A stretch of 64,000 nt of DNA from Catenaria anguillulae PL171 (GCA_002102555.1 MCFL01000013.1:124001-188000), one strand, 5' to 3'; shown: positions 12,137-24,290, counted from the first letter of the stretch. Program-made: numbers and translations. Notes: generated by a model from the sequence alone, not told the origin.

Positions 12137-13107
12137 GTCAACTTGATCCGATTCTCCGAGTCGCTATTGTACTCGCGGCAACCCGGCAGATGCTATGATT
12201 GCCCTGCGTGCTGCCTCTGGACGGCTCTCGCATTCCTCTCACGTGTGCTTTTGTAGGCTGTACAAAGAAGCTGGCGTGGCAACGGCTCCGTTTTCCAGAT
12301 TATTGTGATCGATTCACTAATTCCCGTGCAAGCGTACGTGTGGAATTGAGTCATGTTGTCGACTAGATGTTTACTCAGCAGGGTCAAGGTCTTGACATGC
12401 TCATGAAGCTCTGGGAAGAACAATATGGCACAAGGAAATGATAGGGCTATGTCAAGAATCGAATGACCAAGGACCTGCCTGTGAGCCAAGCGCTGGTGGT
12501 CAGGTAGATCGGTTCGAGGCCAAGGCGTGTTGCAACTTTCAACTTGGCGCTTCCTTGCGTATGAGCTCGCTGGTGTATACATGGGCAACTATTGGGGTGA
12601 AGCTTTTCGTACTCATCCTCTTTTGTTCTGCTCTTTGACCGCGAGCGTTTTTTTTTGTTTGTCGTCATTCGCTCTTGCCATCCTGATCCAGGTGCTGAGT
12701 ACACGGGAGATTTTGGACTGAATTGAATGCGAACTGGGTGTGGGTCAATGTGCTCAGTCTGGAGAGTTGCTTGTATCCAATGCGCGCTAGTCAATACTTT
12801 TGTAACGCTTTTGAATGTGTATCAGTACTTTATCTTTCACCCAGATTGCGATTCCGCAAAACAAAGCATGCCCTTGCCCGCGAGTCGCCTCAGTCTGATG
12901 CCCACTTTGACCAGCGGACAGCGTGACTTCGCCGCTCACCGTCTTGCAGATGTGCTCTCATAAGGCATTCATTACGTCTGTTGGACTCGCGACTGGGATC
13001 CAACGAATGAGTCACTTTCTGACGGCTATGCATATATAAAACAGTCTATTGACCAAGGAAAAGACAAACAGGACAGATATACAATGCTGACTCGGAATCA
13101 ACCCCTC

Positions 13108-14861
13108 TCACGCCTCAACCCTCGCCTTCTCCCTCCTCTCCACAACAATCACGGCCACCGACAACACAGCCACCACGGCATGCACAATGGCCATCAGTAA
13201 GAACGGCGCTGTGTAAGTCCACGCATCAAACAGCAACCCGCCAATCCGCGTGCAAATCAAAATGCCCAACCCGCCACACAGCGAGTACGCACCCGACACA
13301 CTCCCGCGAATCTTTGGATCAATGTGCCTGGCCGCCACCATGGCCACCGACGTAATCACGGTCCCAATTTCGCCAAACCCGACAAGAAACACAATGGCGT
13401 AAATGGCCGGGTTGAGCGGCGACTTGAGCAAGAACAGCAGCACGTATCCCACAAATGCAATCACGCACGTGGCAAGCAGCGGCAGCGTGGAATACCCGGG
13501 GCGCGACCTGCGCGTCGAAGGCCCCAAGATGGCCGCGTTGCCGTCGCCCGCGGTAGCCTGCTCGCCATCGTCAATGGCCACAGGCTCGTCGTCCGTGAAC
13601 CCGCCACTAAACCGGTCAATCAAGATGCCCCACACAGGCGCACCAATCAGAGCAAATGTTTGCGTGAGCCCGCCCACAATACTTGACCGGGTGAACGCTG
13701 CGCGGCACGACAGCTTGATGGCGGCCTCGTCCTTTGGGTCCAAGCCCGTGACTTGACACAGGCCCGTCTCGAGGTAGTACGCGTTCACCCACAGCGGGAT
13801 AAAGATGGTGACAATGACCGTGTTGCCGCGCGCGGCAAAGCCCGCCGCGTACGCGGCCATGATGCGCAGGTCCTTGGCGGCAAACATGCCTTGCTTGGCT
13901 TGGGCAAGCAGGGCCGAGGGCGACAGGCGCGATGTGAGCGAGGCGCGTTGCGCAGGTGCACTGGTGGTCGGCGAGGCAGGTGCCGCTGTCGACGACAAAG
14001 TGGCCGGATGAACAAGGTCCTTGTTGTTGTCACCGAAATGCTTGGATGCGGCGAAAAAGAAGATAATGGAAAACGCAAGGGCAATTCCACCAGTGATCAA
14101 GAATGCGTATTGAACGCCTCGGCCAAGCGACACGCCCTTCTTCTCAAACGATGTGGGCAGTGGCAGCAGCACAAAGACGCCCACGAGCGCGCCCAAGCCA
14201 GACATGAGCCCGACCAGGCCGCTGATGCGACCGCGCAACTTGCCCGCGCAATCCGCCAACACGGCCGTCAACATTGTCGAGCACGCGGCCGCGCCAATGG
14301 CAAACAGCAACCGTGCCAACAGCAGCTGCGGATACAGATTGTTGACCTGCGGGTACACACACAGGGCGGCACCCATGATGGCGAATCCAACAGCATACAC
14401 GGTGCGGCGGCCGATAAAGTCTGACACGGCGCCCCACACGACGACCATGAGCATAGAAAGCAGCTCGTCGTAGAATGCGATCGAGCCAGAAGCGTCGCCG
14501 AGTCCCGTGGTGATGCCGAGGATTTCAGACAGGACAAACGACGTGGAAGCGTTGAGGAAGACAAAGATGCACACGGTTAGGAGGGTCGCGACCAAGAAGA
14601 CCAGAAAGTTGGTTGGCGAGTAAGAAGGGTGGAGATACAGGAAGCCCAAGAAGCGGCGCGCAGGCGGTGAGGCGGTACTGGTTGGGTTGGCCGGAGTTGA
14701 GACGCCCGTAACAGGGCAGACAGGACCCGTGGAGGGTTCCGGTGCCGGGTGGGTTGAGAGGGGAGAGCGTTCAGAGTGATAGGCGAAGTCGGGGGCGAAG
14801 CCGTTGGCTTGGCCGCCGCTTCGGCCTTGTCGGCGGAGGCAGGCGATTCCAGTGCGGACAT
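13108..14861 (-). CDS. Major facilitator superfamily transporter
   Basis: Multi-pass membrane transporter with about twelve hydrophobic segments in two halves, separated by a Ser/Ala-rich loop. The family signature between segments 2 and 3 is GAVSDFIGRR. The first helices (FLVFLVATLLTVCIFVFL) and the helix pair around LLLARLLFAIGAA are clear. The transport domain has no ATG of its own near its start; the best ATG (14861, context CCGCC) opens a 60-residue Pro/Ala/Ser-rich lead in another frame. Joining the two needs one -1 shift between about 14660 and 14800, which makes the locus 584 residues. The substrate is not predictable. A second, acidic loop (DGEQATAGDG) lies between later helices. Confidence 0.85.
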
Positions 14862-15402
14862 GGCGGTGATCTTTCGATATTCGTTATTCGTTGGAGCAGA
14901 GGAGCCACGGATTTCGACAGTGACTTGGGCGACCTGGCAGTCGAGTCGAGAGCCTGATGCTGCAGCTGGCAGGGTTGGCGTTTGGCGTCGCTCAACTTAC
15001 TTGATTGCACTTGCAACTGCCCTTGAGAACTTGACGGAAGCGGACCGACAGTAGGGCAGGGAGGGCGAGCGGAAATCGTGTCGTGAGAATTGATTGACAT
15101 GGGACGACCGCAGTCACTGTAAACATGCTGTGTACGTAATACAAGACCGAGTCAAGGGAATCACATTGCTTTATTCGTTTCCTTTGAGCAGCTGTGGAGA
15201 GCTTGCAATGAAATGAAATCGATAATCCGACACAAGACAAGGCATGGCAGCATCAGATAACGGACGCTGCCAACCTTCCAGAACATTGGTCTGGTCGTTC
15301 TCGACTGCATTCCAGACTCCTTCTTTGCATCTTCCACCCAACGTGTCCTGCGTCCTCCTCCTGCTCCACAATCATCTTGTATTTCAAGAAATCCAATCGA
15401 CA
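14862..15402. promoter_or_regulatory. Divergent intergenic region between the MFS gene and ARFRP1
   Basis: About 540 bases between two divergent start codons. Promoters for both genes are expected here by position. No gene or named motif was found. Confidence 0.4.
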
Positions 15403-16098
15403 ATGTACACTTTGATCTCTGGTCTCTACAAGCAATGGACTCGGCGCGAGGAGTACTCGGTCATCATCCTCGGCCTTGACAATGCGGGCAAGACCACCTT
15501 GCTCGAGCGCATCAAGTCCATCTTCACGGGCATCCCTTCGCTCCCGCCAGACAAGATTGCACCCACCATCGGCCTCAACATTGGCAAGATCCCACTCCAC
15601 GACAAGAAGGCGCTCGTCAACATCTGGGACTTGGGTGGCCAGCAAGAGCTCCACTCCATTTGGGAAAAGTACTACTCCGAGGCCCACGCGGTCGTCTTTG
15701 TCATTGATTCCACCGACGTGGCCAGGTTGGAACAGGTCAAGGCAACTTTTGGTGCGCTCCTCAACATTCCCATTTGCTGGGCTAGGCACTGGCATTCCCA
15801 TCCATTCAACAAGCTGTCCTATTCACTTGTATCAATCACAGATAAAATCATCACCAACGACCAACTCGAGGGCCTCCCGATCCTCGTCCTCGCAAACAAA
15901 CAAGACGTGGCAGGTGCTCTGCGCGTCGAGCAAATCAAGGATCTCTTCAACCCAATCGCCGTGCTGCTCGATGCACGCGACTCGCGGGTGTTGCCATGTG
16001 TTGCCACGTCCGGGTCCGGAGTCAGGGACGCCATGGACTGGTTACTGGTGAGGGTCGAACACAACAAGGTGAATCGGCCGCCAACGTTTCGGAATTGA
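15403..16098 (+). CDS. ARFRP1: ARF-related GTPase ARFRP1 / Arl3
   Basis: Small GTPase of the trans-Golgi that recruits golgins and Arl1; yeast Arl3 and animal ARFRP1 are the references. It has G1 GLDNAGKTT, the switch I Thr in APTIGLNIG, G3 WDLGGQ, and G4 NKQD. The start at 15403 gives MYTLISGLYKQW, nearly the animal N-terminus. There is no Gly at position 2, so it is not a myristoylation substrate; Met-Tyr suits N-terminal acetylation by NatC, the known anchor mechanism of Arl3. One intron, 15752-15841 (90 nt, GTGCGC...CACAG), contains no stop and keeps frame, so an unspliced reading adds 30 false residues; splicing joins ATF to DKIITN exactly as in relatives. The protein is 201 residues. 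Confidence 0.95.
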   Translation: MYTLISGLYKQWTRREEYSVIILGLDNAGKTTLLERIKSIFTGIPSLPPDKIAPTIGLNIGKIPLHDKKALVNIWDLGGQQELHSIWEKYYSEAHAVVFVIDSTDVARLEQVKATFGALLNIPICWARHWHSHPFNKLSYSLVSITDKIITNDQLEGLPILVLANKQDVAGALRVEQIKDLFNPIAVLLDARDSRVLPCVATSGSGVRDAMDWLLVRVEHNKVNRPPTFRN

Positions 16099-16593
16099 CC
16101 GCGGTCGGGCAGTCGGGCACCGCACCGGCTGCGTTGCCAATGGATGCGTTGTGTAACCCGTTGCAGTCAGAATATACCTCTGCATTTCTTCTGCGCCTGA
16201 CTGTCCCTCTCCCTTACGAGTAAGCATTGCTGGTGGGATCAAGGGGATCAAGGATACTGTCCAATTGTATGCCAGCACAACAGGCGACATGAGTATTGAC
16301 GACGTTGTATGGGATCCCATACTGCAGGATGGCCTTGGTTTTCTCACTTGCATGCGAGTGTCATTGGACGGAAATGAACCGAGTGGCGGCAACATGTCCA
16401 TGATCCATTTGAAAGATATGTTCATAGATTGGATGCCGTGACCCCGAGTGCTCGCAATGAAGTAAACCAAGCCGGCACGTACTTTGAGCAACAAGCTTGA
16501 GTTGTCAAGCTCTCGATTCGGATTGCCTGTGAGCCTCCCCGTACCCCTCAACGACCATCGTCCCATCACGTTCCGCCTGATCCACGGCCGGCC
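16099..16593. other. Intergenic stretch upstream of NMT
   Basis: About 495 bases between the ARFRP1 stop and the NMT start, on the same strand. It holds a 3' end and a promoter by position; nothing else was recognised. Confidence 0.5.
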
Positions 16594-18262
16594 ATGCCGC
16601 CCAAACGCACAAACAACAACAGCAACCCCTCGGCTTCGGGCAGCGCAGCACCCGCCGCCGCTACATCCGAGACGGGCGCCGGCGCCGGTTCCGGCCCGAC
16701 CCCTCAATCCGTGCACCAACTCATTGAAATGCTTGCCCGCGCCAACATGCTGCAAATTGCAGATGACACTCCCAAGCAGCACAAGTTTTGGTCGACGCAG
16801 CCCGTGCCACAATCGCCCGACGACCGCGACAAGGATGGGCCCTTGGAACCCAACCGCGAGCCCGAAGCCATGCGTCAGACGCCCTACAACTTGCCCGCCG
16901 GGTTCGAGTGGGTTGAGGTGGATGTCAACAAGGAAGAAGAGCTGGAGGAGGTGTACAAGTTGCTGTTGGAAAACTATGTCGAGGATCAGGAGGCGCAGTT
17001 CCGGTTCGGGTATCCCAAGGAGTTGCTCTCTTGGTACAAGACGCTTCCGGCTCTTCTCATTGGGGTTGCGACGATGGCTAACCCAATCTGCATGTTAACC
17101 TAGGGCCCTGAAACCTCCTGGATGGAAAATGAATTGGCACATTGGCGTGCGAGTGTCCACCACACGCCGCCTCGTTGCGTTCATTTCTGGCGTCCCTGCG
17201 TCCATCAGCGTCAACAAAACGTACGCCTCATGCCACTCTCACCGTGCAACTCGCCGTTCAAAGTGCCCCTACCTGACCATGCTCGCCTTCATCGACACAG
17301 TGCCTTGCCCATGGTCGAAATCAACTTCCTCTGCGTGCTGAAAAAGCTGCGCTCCAAGCGCATGGCGCCCGTGCTCATCAAGGAAATCACCCGCCGGTGC
17401 AACCTCGAGGGCATTTTCCAGGCTCTTTACACTGCCGGTGTTGAGCTGCCCGGCGCCGTGTCAAAGTCGAGGTATTACCATCGTTCGATCAATTACCCTA
17501 AGCTCGTTGATGTTGGTTTTTCGGCCCCGCCGCAAAATATGACCTTGGACGAGCGTGTCAAGCAGTTGGCCCTTTCGGTGTGTGAAACCATGACTTTTGC
17601 TTGGCAATTTGGTGCACAACACTCACTCTGTCTGAATCGTCTGCATACCCAGCCCGACCTTGTCCCGGGCATCCGCCCAATGACCTCTGCCGACGTACCC
17701 GCAGTCACCGCCGGCCTGTCTGCCTTCTTTTCGCGCTTCAACCTGCACCCAAACTTTTCCGAGGACGAGGTCGAACACTGGTTTGTGCCAAAGGACAATG
17801 TCGTGTACTCGTACGTTGCGGCGTCGGGCGTGTCTGGAGACAGTGACGAGATTGATTGCTTTGTCTCGTTTTACCGGATTCCGTCCAAGGTGCTCAACCA
17901 CCCGACACACAAGGAGATCAATGCCGCGTATGCCTTTTACTACTTTTACCCGTACCAGGAGGATGCTGCCGCAAAGAACAAGCGCATGTTGACCCGGCTC
18001 ATGAACTCGGCGCTCGTGTTTGCCAAGCAGGTACGTCACTTGTTATCCTTTCCTACCCCACGAAAACATGCCCTCCGACTAACAGCCATGAGCCCCTGTA
18101 TAGACGGATCACGATGTGTTCAACTGTCTCGCGCTCATGGACAACCCGTCTGTGCTCAAGGAGTTGCAGTTTGGCAAGGGCGACGGCGTGTTGCACTATT
18201 ACTTGTACAATTGGCGGTGTAAGGAGATGGATGGCAGGGAGGTTGCGTCGGTGCTCATGTAG
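16594..18262 (+). CDS. NMT1: Glycylpeptide N-tetradecanoyltransferase (N-myristoyltransferase)
   Basis: Transfers myristate from myristoyl-CoA to the N-terminal Gly of client proteins in the cytosol. Five exons: 16594-17033, 17104-17220, 17301-17577, 17653-18030 and 18104-18262, giving 456 residues. Landmarks in order are FEWVEVDVN, ALKPPGW, VEINFLCVLKKLRSKRMAP with LIKEITRR (the acyl-CoA-binding heart), YTAGVELP, RYYHRSIN, EVEHWF, SFYRIPS, and the C-terminal YYLYNWRC. The chain ends ASVLM, so the C-terminal carboxylate used in catalysis is a Met rather than the usual Leu/Gln; the family tolerates this. Intron 3 (75 nt, GTGTGT donor) is a stop-free multiple of three. The first 45 residues are Asn/Ser/Ala rich. 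Confidence 0.96.
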
Positions 18263-18611
18263 ATGCGCGGGATTCACGAGGGTCATTCGTATATGTTGCT
18301 GGCGCGTGCCATTGCCCATTTGTATGTCGGTATTCACATATTCAACATTGTCTGTATGTATCATATCTGGCGTCCACTCGAGCGTCCGCTTGAATTGCCC
18401 GAGCCGCTCCTGGTCAGAAAAACAGTCAGAGGACACCTCCATTAACGCAACTTGAATTCAATGCATTCAGGAGAGGCAGAAGTCAATCCATGATTACCAA
18501 AATCAAATTCAATGGATTTCTTGCCAAGCAGTCGCCAGGACTCAATGCAATCCCATTGCTGTCGCTTCTCCTCACTCTGAACCCGCCCGCCCGCCGCCTC
18601 AACACTGCTCC
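18263..18611. other. Intergenic stretch between NMT and GGTase-I beta
   Basis: About 350 bases between two genes on the same strand. No gene or motif recognised. Confidence 0.5.
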
Positions 18612-20253
18612 ATGCTATCATGGCCGACCACTCTCCGCTTCTCCACCCCTGATCAGCCGCCGACTCGGTTCAAGCTTGCGCCTCTCCGTAAATTCCTTGT
18701 CCGCCACCTTCAAGCGCTGCCAACAGCTTACACATCGCAGCATGGCCAATGGTATCCTCTGAGCAAAATACTAGCCATTCATTCGCGAGACAATTCTCAC
18801 ACGGTCTGCCGGTGGGCCACATGCATCTTTTTGCGCAGGATCACCATGTTGCAGTTTGTGCTGACGGCGCTCGACCTGATTGGTGCCCTGGATCAAGAGA
18901 TTCCAAGAGGTGAGAAGCGTGAGGCGCTGGTTGAGTGGATCTACGGGTTGCAACATTCCATGGTATGCTTTGGTTGGCTAACCGCGACGTTTTCTGGTTG
19001 TATCTCGCGGCCTGATCGACTCACGCACGAGACGTTTCAACCATCCGCAGGCGGTTTCTTGCCTGGAAAAGGCGTATGTCGTGCATTGCAGCCAGCTTCC
19101 TTTCGTGATCCCCGGTCTTGGCCTCGCACTGAACGTCGTTCATCTGGATGCTGCGTAGCTCATTGATTCGGACCTTGCAAGCACGTACAGCGCGCTAGTG
19201 TGCCTCGTGACGCTCGGCGATAACCTCGAGCGAGTCTGTCGCGACCAGTGCAAACAGTGGATGGACAGCTTGCAAAACCCAGACGGCGGGTGCGGTTTTC
19301 CGAGAGTCCACTGGATGCTCTGCATTCTCACTCTGACCATTTTCATCATGTCTCGCACAAACAGATTTCGCCAACTCGCACGGTTGCCCGCGACATCGTC
19401 TTCCGATCTGCGATTCGTATACAGTGCCGTCGCAGTGCACCACATCCTTGACCTCCCCATTGCAACTCATCAGCGCGAACGCATTTTCCGATACATTTTG
19501 CGCATGCAAACGTACGAAGGCGGATTTGGGTTGCACCCATACTCGGAGGCACACGGTGCGCTTATTTCTTGCCAGGTCACAAGATCTTCCATACGCTATT
19601 CCTTACAAGTTCTCTCTCGGCGGATCTGCAGGTGGGTACACATATTGCGCAATCGCCGCGCTTCACCTGCTGTCTGCCCTGGACGAGGAGCTTGCACCTG
19701 CCGCGCGCGAGTCCGTTCTGCGCTGGGCACTGTTCCAACAAGAGCTCGGGTTTTCAGGGCGGATTGGAAAGCCCAATGATACGTGCTACTCGTTTTGGAT
19801 TGGCGCGGCCATCAAGGTGCGTATGGCGTTCTACTGATCCTAGATCGCACTTGCAAGCGTGTCGGTACTCACCTTGGCGAGTCGCAGCTGTTGAACGGGT
19901 TTGAGTTTGTCAACATGGATCTCAACCAGACGTATTTGACGGCCATGCAAAGCCCTTACGGCGGGTTTGGTAAGCAGGCAGATGCCTTCCCAGGTTCGCT
20001 CGCTTTTCCGTTTTTTCAACATGCATTCACCAAGACATTCGGTATCCAACGCTCACAACGGCTTCCGACTCTAGACGTCATGCACACGTACATGTCGCTT
20101 GCTGCCATGACTCTCTCGGTGACTAGCGACACGGATCCCGAGTGTTATTCGGATGACAAGGCATCAGAACGTGAGGACGCGTTGGAGTCGGTGCATCCTG
20201 CTTTGAACATCACACATCGAGCACTGAGGGCAAGGCTAGATCCACGGGGTTGA
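18612..20253 (+). CDS. CDC43: Geranylgeranyltransferase type I, beta subunit
   Basis: Catalytic beta subunit of the CaaX prenyltransferase that attaches geranylgeranyl to Rho/Rac-type GTPases. Eight exons: 18612-18751, 18839-18972, 19051-19073, 19159-19289, 19365-19555, 19632-19816, 19888-19993 and 20075-20253; they sum to 362 residues. Alpha-alpha barrel landmarks are FVLTALDLIGALD, EWIYGLQH, CFGGFLPG, SDLASTYSALVCLVTLGD, DLRFVYSA, EAHGGYTYCAIAALHLL, DTCYSFWIGAA and PDVMHTYM. The zinc ligands are the Asp and Cys of NDTCYSFW and the His of VMHTY. The type I rather than farnesyl assignment rests on the HPALN-like C-terminus and overall fit. Exon 3 is a 23-nt microexon. Two introns use unusual donors, GTTGGC and GTTCGC. 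Confidence 0.93.
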
Positions 20254-21875
20254 GAGTACGTTGTAAACTTGGCAATTTGCTTTCGATACACTTCAAATGT
20301 CGTGTGACTCGTGCAAGCAGATCTTCAGTTCGTGACGAGGTACGCGAGGCGAAAGGGAGAGTGGCGAGACACTGAGCAGGGAACTAAGTTCCCTGGAGAC
20401 AGTCTTCATTTGGTCGATCGATCTGATCCATAATTTACCGCAGAGTCGAGTCTCCAACCGCCACCTTGCCGACCTCAGCCGCGGGAAACATTTGATGGGC
20501 GCATCGCATACGTCTGAAATCGTTCCGCTTGCACAAAGCCGGCAGGTGCCTAGGAAGCGTCCACAATTGAATGTTTTTCTGTTCCGAAACTTTGTCGCTG
20601 TCGGAACAACGCGCATTCATGCATGCATAGCTCGACCGTGGCAAGGTTTCTTCACGGCTTGCATTCCAATATTGCTCCATCTCAAAAACGAGCCGGCGCC
20701 CTGCAGTTTCCAGCTCCCTCATGTTTCTCACCTTGCGCTGCCGATTTGCGAGCCCGTTGGCGTGGCCTTTCGAATAGCAACACCTTCCGCTCATTTGAGA
20801 TCGCCTTTGTGACCCTGTCAACGTCTCTGCTTTTCGTTCCATCGACATGATACAGACTTTCCACCTTCGCGAGGCCCGGGCGGGACCTCTTCGCCTTATC
20901 GCCACATTTCCTGCCGTCGGTTCGCTTCTGCGTTCGTCTCATCATCAAGGGCCATTTGCAGCCCACAACCACTCTCGCTGTTGCATGATCAACCATTGCC
21001 GAATCACTATTTCTCTGCCCGCGAAAACGTGCTGACAAGATTGCTTCACTCACCGATCGAGTCCAGTTGGGAAGACGCGTTGGCGTGCTCGAGCCGGTGC
21101 ACCCGACTCGGACAGAGTCGGAATCAGCACGTTTTTGATTCGGCGGCCGCCGCCGATGGACTGAAACACCCCTCCGACCGGCCCCAATTACCCGCTCACT
21201 GAAATTTGGACATTCACATGTGCGATATCACACTTGCACATGCCGACTCCACTCGACAGCCTGAATGCGTTCAACGGCGGTCTTCATACGTCACCAATCA
21301 CACGAGCAGCAGGGCATGGGAGGGTTGCACCGTACGTCAACAATGTGTCATGGGGTTTTGTTTCAGAGGATTTCCCGATGGGAGGGACTCGTGACACTAA
21401 TGCATTATGCATGCGCCTCAAGTGTTTCACTTGTGTGGTAAGAAAACGTGGCGCGTTTGTGAATGCGAACAGGGCATGCGAGGCTGGATCAGGAATCACA
21501 AACGTTTCCCACCTCATCACAGTCAGCTGCAAGAGCAACTCACTCTGGAGTTGAGTTGACAAAAACGTTTGCGATCCGAGATCGGGAATGGCAGGAGATT
21601 TGGGCCACAAGCGCCAACACACGCCAGCCATAGCAAGAACACTTGCCCGAATAACCCCGCAGCCAACTCTGGCAGCTTCGAGTCTTGGACCCCTCGGCTC
21701 GGTCTGCTGGGCCGTGCGCATAAGATCAGGATGTTCCCCTACCGACTCAGACTTATTGAGTTCATGCTCCTATTTGAACCGACTTTCAACCCCTTCCCTT
21801 ATCCCCTGAACAAGACCCCGTCAGGTGTCTTCATCGACTCATAGAACCCACCATAGACGATTCATCACCACCACT
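20254..21875. other. Intergenic stretch upstream of the nuclease cluster
   Basis: About 1.6 kb with only short frames; a 156-codon frame on the reverse strand (20435-20905) has no recognisable domain and no codon or composition support. It contains the promoter of the first nuclease gene by position. Confidence 0.5.
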
Positions 21876-23594
21876 ATGTCTGTCAAGATCCTCTCTGCAC
21901 TTTCGCTCCTTGCCCTGATCGCCGCCGTCGCCCAACCCGCCGAGGCATGGGGCAGGGAAGGTCACCGTGCCGCCGCGACCATCGCTTACGGCCAGCTCAC
22001 TCCCAAGGCCAAGGCCGCCGTCGACGCTCTTGTGCCGAGCATGGGCACCGATTTTGTCTCGCTCTCGACGTGGGCCGATGACATTCGTTCCCAGCGCAGG
22101 AACACTGGTGGTTGGCATTTCGTCAATGCGTACGCTCCACTTCTTCCTGAACACACCGTTGATCTGATCGCGCATTTCTGACTCCCATGTTTTGTTGTTT
22201 TGCGCCGTGAACAGCGAGGACGACCCGCTCAACGGCAAATGCGGAATCCTGAATTATCCAGCAGATTGCCCTGCTGATGGCTGTGTGGTGGCTGCCATCG
22301 CAAAGGCCGCCTGGGTCCTCTCGTCGCCCGACCTCAAGAAGCGCAACACGGCTTATGGCTACAACCACCGCCCCGTTGTTGACAAGTGCGGCCGCCCGCT
22401 TCACGACGGCGAGCACAAGCACCACGGCAAGAAGCCCGCTGCCCTGCTCCCAAGGATGCGGCCAAACCCAAGGCCGGTGGCGAGTACGAACACGAGCACG
22501 AGTCTGAGCAAGACAAGACCAAGCCTGTTCCCACGACGCAACAGCCAGAGGAGGCTGCTTACGGCAAGCGCCCGGCTCCCGCCAAGGGCGGCGAGACCAC
22601 CAAGCCCACCACCGGCGGCAAGTACGACGAGGAGCAAGAGCAATCCGAGACTGCTCCGACCAAGAAGCAGCCCGAGGAGCCTGTCTATGGCAAGCGTCCC
22701 GCTCCCGCGCAGCCCGAGCCCACCGAGTCGGCCGCTGATGAGCTCCCGACCTACGGCAAGCGCCCCGTTTCCAAGTCGACCACCACCATCGTTGCCACCT
22801 CGACCGAGGACGGCTACAACTATGGCAAGCGCCCTCGCACCTCGTCGACCGTGATTGCCACCTCGACCTCGACCGATGCTGCCTCGTCCTCTTCGTCTTC
22901 GGCTGCTGCTACCACGACTTCGTCTGCGGCTGTCACGACCACTACCACCACCACGTCCGTTGCACCCACTACTACCTCGACCACCACTGTCGCTCAGCCC
23001 ACAACCACGTCGACGGCGACGACCACTGTGGCCACTACGACCACGACCACAAGTGCTCCCACTCCCACGCCCAACCCCAACGAGCCCTTGCCCAACATTG
23101 ACATCAAGATGAAGGCCGAAGCTCTTGCTTTCATCCTTCACTTTGTCGGTGACGTCTCGCAGCCCCTCCACGCCAGCAAGTACGGTCGTGGCTCTAACGA
23201 TGTCAAGGTCATTTTCGACAACGATACCAAGGCCAACTTGCACGCTGTCTGGGACGGCCACATCATCCGCAAGACGATTGCCACCGAGTACGGCAACGAC
23301 TGGAACGCCTGGGTCAACGGTCTTCTCGCCCTCCCCGTCAAGGCCGAAGAGCTTGTTGGCGTGACTTGCGCCAAGAATGTCAAGGGCTCCAACATTGATC
23401 TCGTCTCGGCGTGCGCCGTTGAGTGGGCCAACGACTCGGAGAAGCATGTGTGCTTGAGTGTTTACCAACCCGGGTTCCAGCCCAACACCCAGCTCGGAGG
23501 CGCTTACTATGATGCCGTCAAGCGTGCTGTGGACACTCAAGTGCTCAAGGCCGGTATGCGTCTTGGCGCCTTCTTGAACGCTCTCTTTGCTTAA
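21876..23594 (+). CDS. Secreted S1/P1-type zinc nuclease A with YGKRP-repeat insert
   Basis: Extracellular zinc-dependent nuclease of single-stranded nucleic acid. Exons are 21876-22129 and 22215-23594. A signal peptide ends AEA, leaving Trp25 as the mature N-terminus; in this family that Trp binds zinc through its own backbone. Other ligands are the His of WGREGH, the Asp of STWADDIR, the His of GWHFVN, His and Asp of LHFVGD, QPLH, and LHAVWD. Between the Cys pairs (CGILNYPADC, DGCVV) and the LHFVGD helix lies an insert of about 230 residues, rich in Glu/Lys then Ser/Thr, with four YGKRP units and a KKR at its start. One base appears missing near 22440 (after AAGAAGCCCGCTGC); restored length is 544 residues. 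First of three tandem paralogues. Confidence 0.9.
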
Positions 23595-24290
23595 GCGAGC
23601 GGTTTTGATGCAAACGTGTGTGATTGCGGACATGGATTGTGACCGCTTCCCGAAAACTGTATCTGTACCCTTACGCAACTTGTATTGTATTGTATCGCAC
23701 CACCCATCGAATAAACTGACGTTGATCGATCAGAAATGTTTGCATGACCAGGATGTCCCGGCCCTGTACCTGAAAGGGCTGATACGGCATGTTATGAGGC
23801 AAGAATGGACGTCTCGCGTGACGGCTGGAAACTGAACGTGAGACATTCCGCGCTCTGATCGAGTTGGCTTGCAAAGCATGCTGGTCACATTGGCACACAC
23901 GTGGCAGTCTTGTAACTGCCTTCCATTGCCCATGAGTACATGAAAGCGATGGGCTAGTGACCCGATGGTGGAATTCAGGCGTGGATCAGTGCTAACTTTT
24001 GTCGGGCCGGTGCTTTAGGCTGAACAGTCGTCACGATATCTTAACATTGCAGAAAAGCATGGTGTTCGAATCATTAAACATCACATCTCCGAACCTACCG
24101 ACCGCTTGTACGGGCTCTGAATGAAAGGCATATCCTAAAACCATGCAGGTCCTCCACCTGTAGCATGGTCCTTATGGTCCTTGAGCAGGTAGGCGATTGA
24201 GAAAGGTACAAAAGATCCATGTGCTCCAGGTCGGGGGGAATCGATTCAACTTGTAGTCACCTTCATTCGCATAAGTCCCCGTCGCCCCTG
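23595..24290. other. Intergenic stretch between nucleases A and B
   Basis: About 700 bases, no gene recognised. Promoter of nuclease B by position. Confidence 0.5.

Larger units (their letters stand above)
10078..13107. other. Three-kilobase stretch without a convincing gene
   Basis: Frames on both strands are under about 170 codons and I recognise no domain. It contains a 22-base exact repeat in two copies 1 kb apart and one candidate small spliced frame near 11.5 kb. A hydrophobic frame at 10841-11047 was considered and rejected. It could hold the remains of a decayed gene or long untranslated regions. Confidence 0.5.

Noticed and set aside
15244-15402. In-frame N-terminal extension of ARFRP1
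   Set aside because: The ATG at 15403 gives the conserved MYTLISGLYK start; the upstream part has no family match.
22401-23678. Long reverse-strand frame of 425 codons opposite nuclease A
   Set aside because: It is Gly/Arg/Ser low-complexity, the antisense image of the Thr/Ser-rich insert; the + strand has a clear nuclease with signal peptide and zinc ligands.
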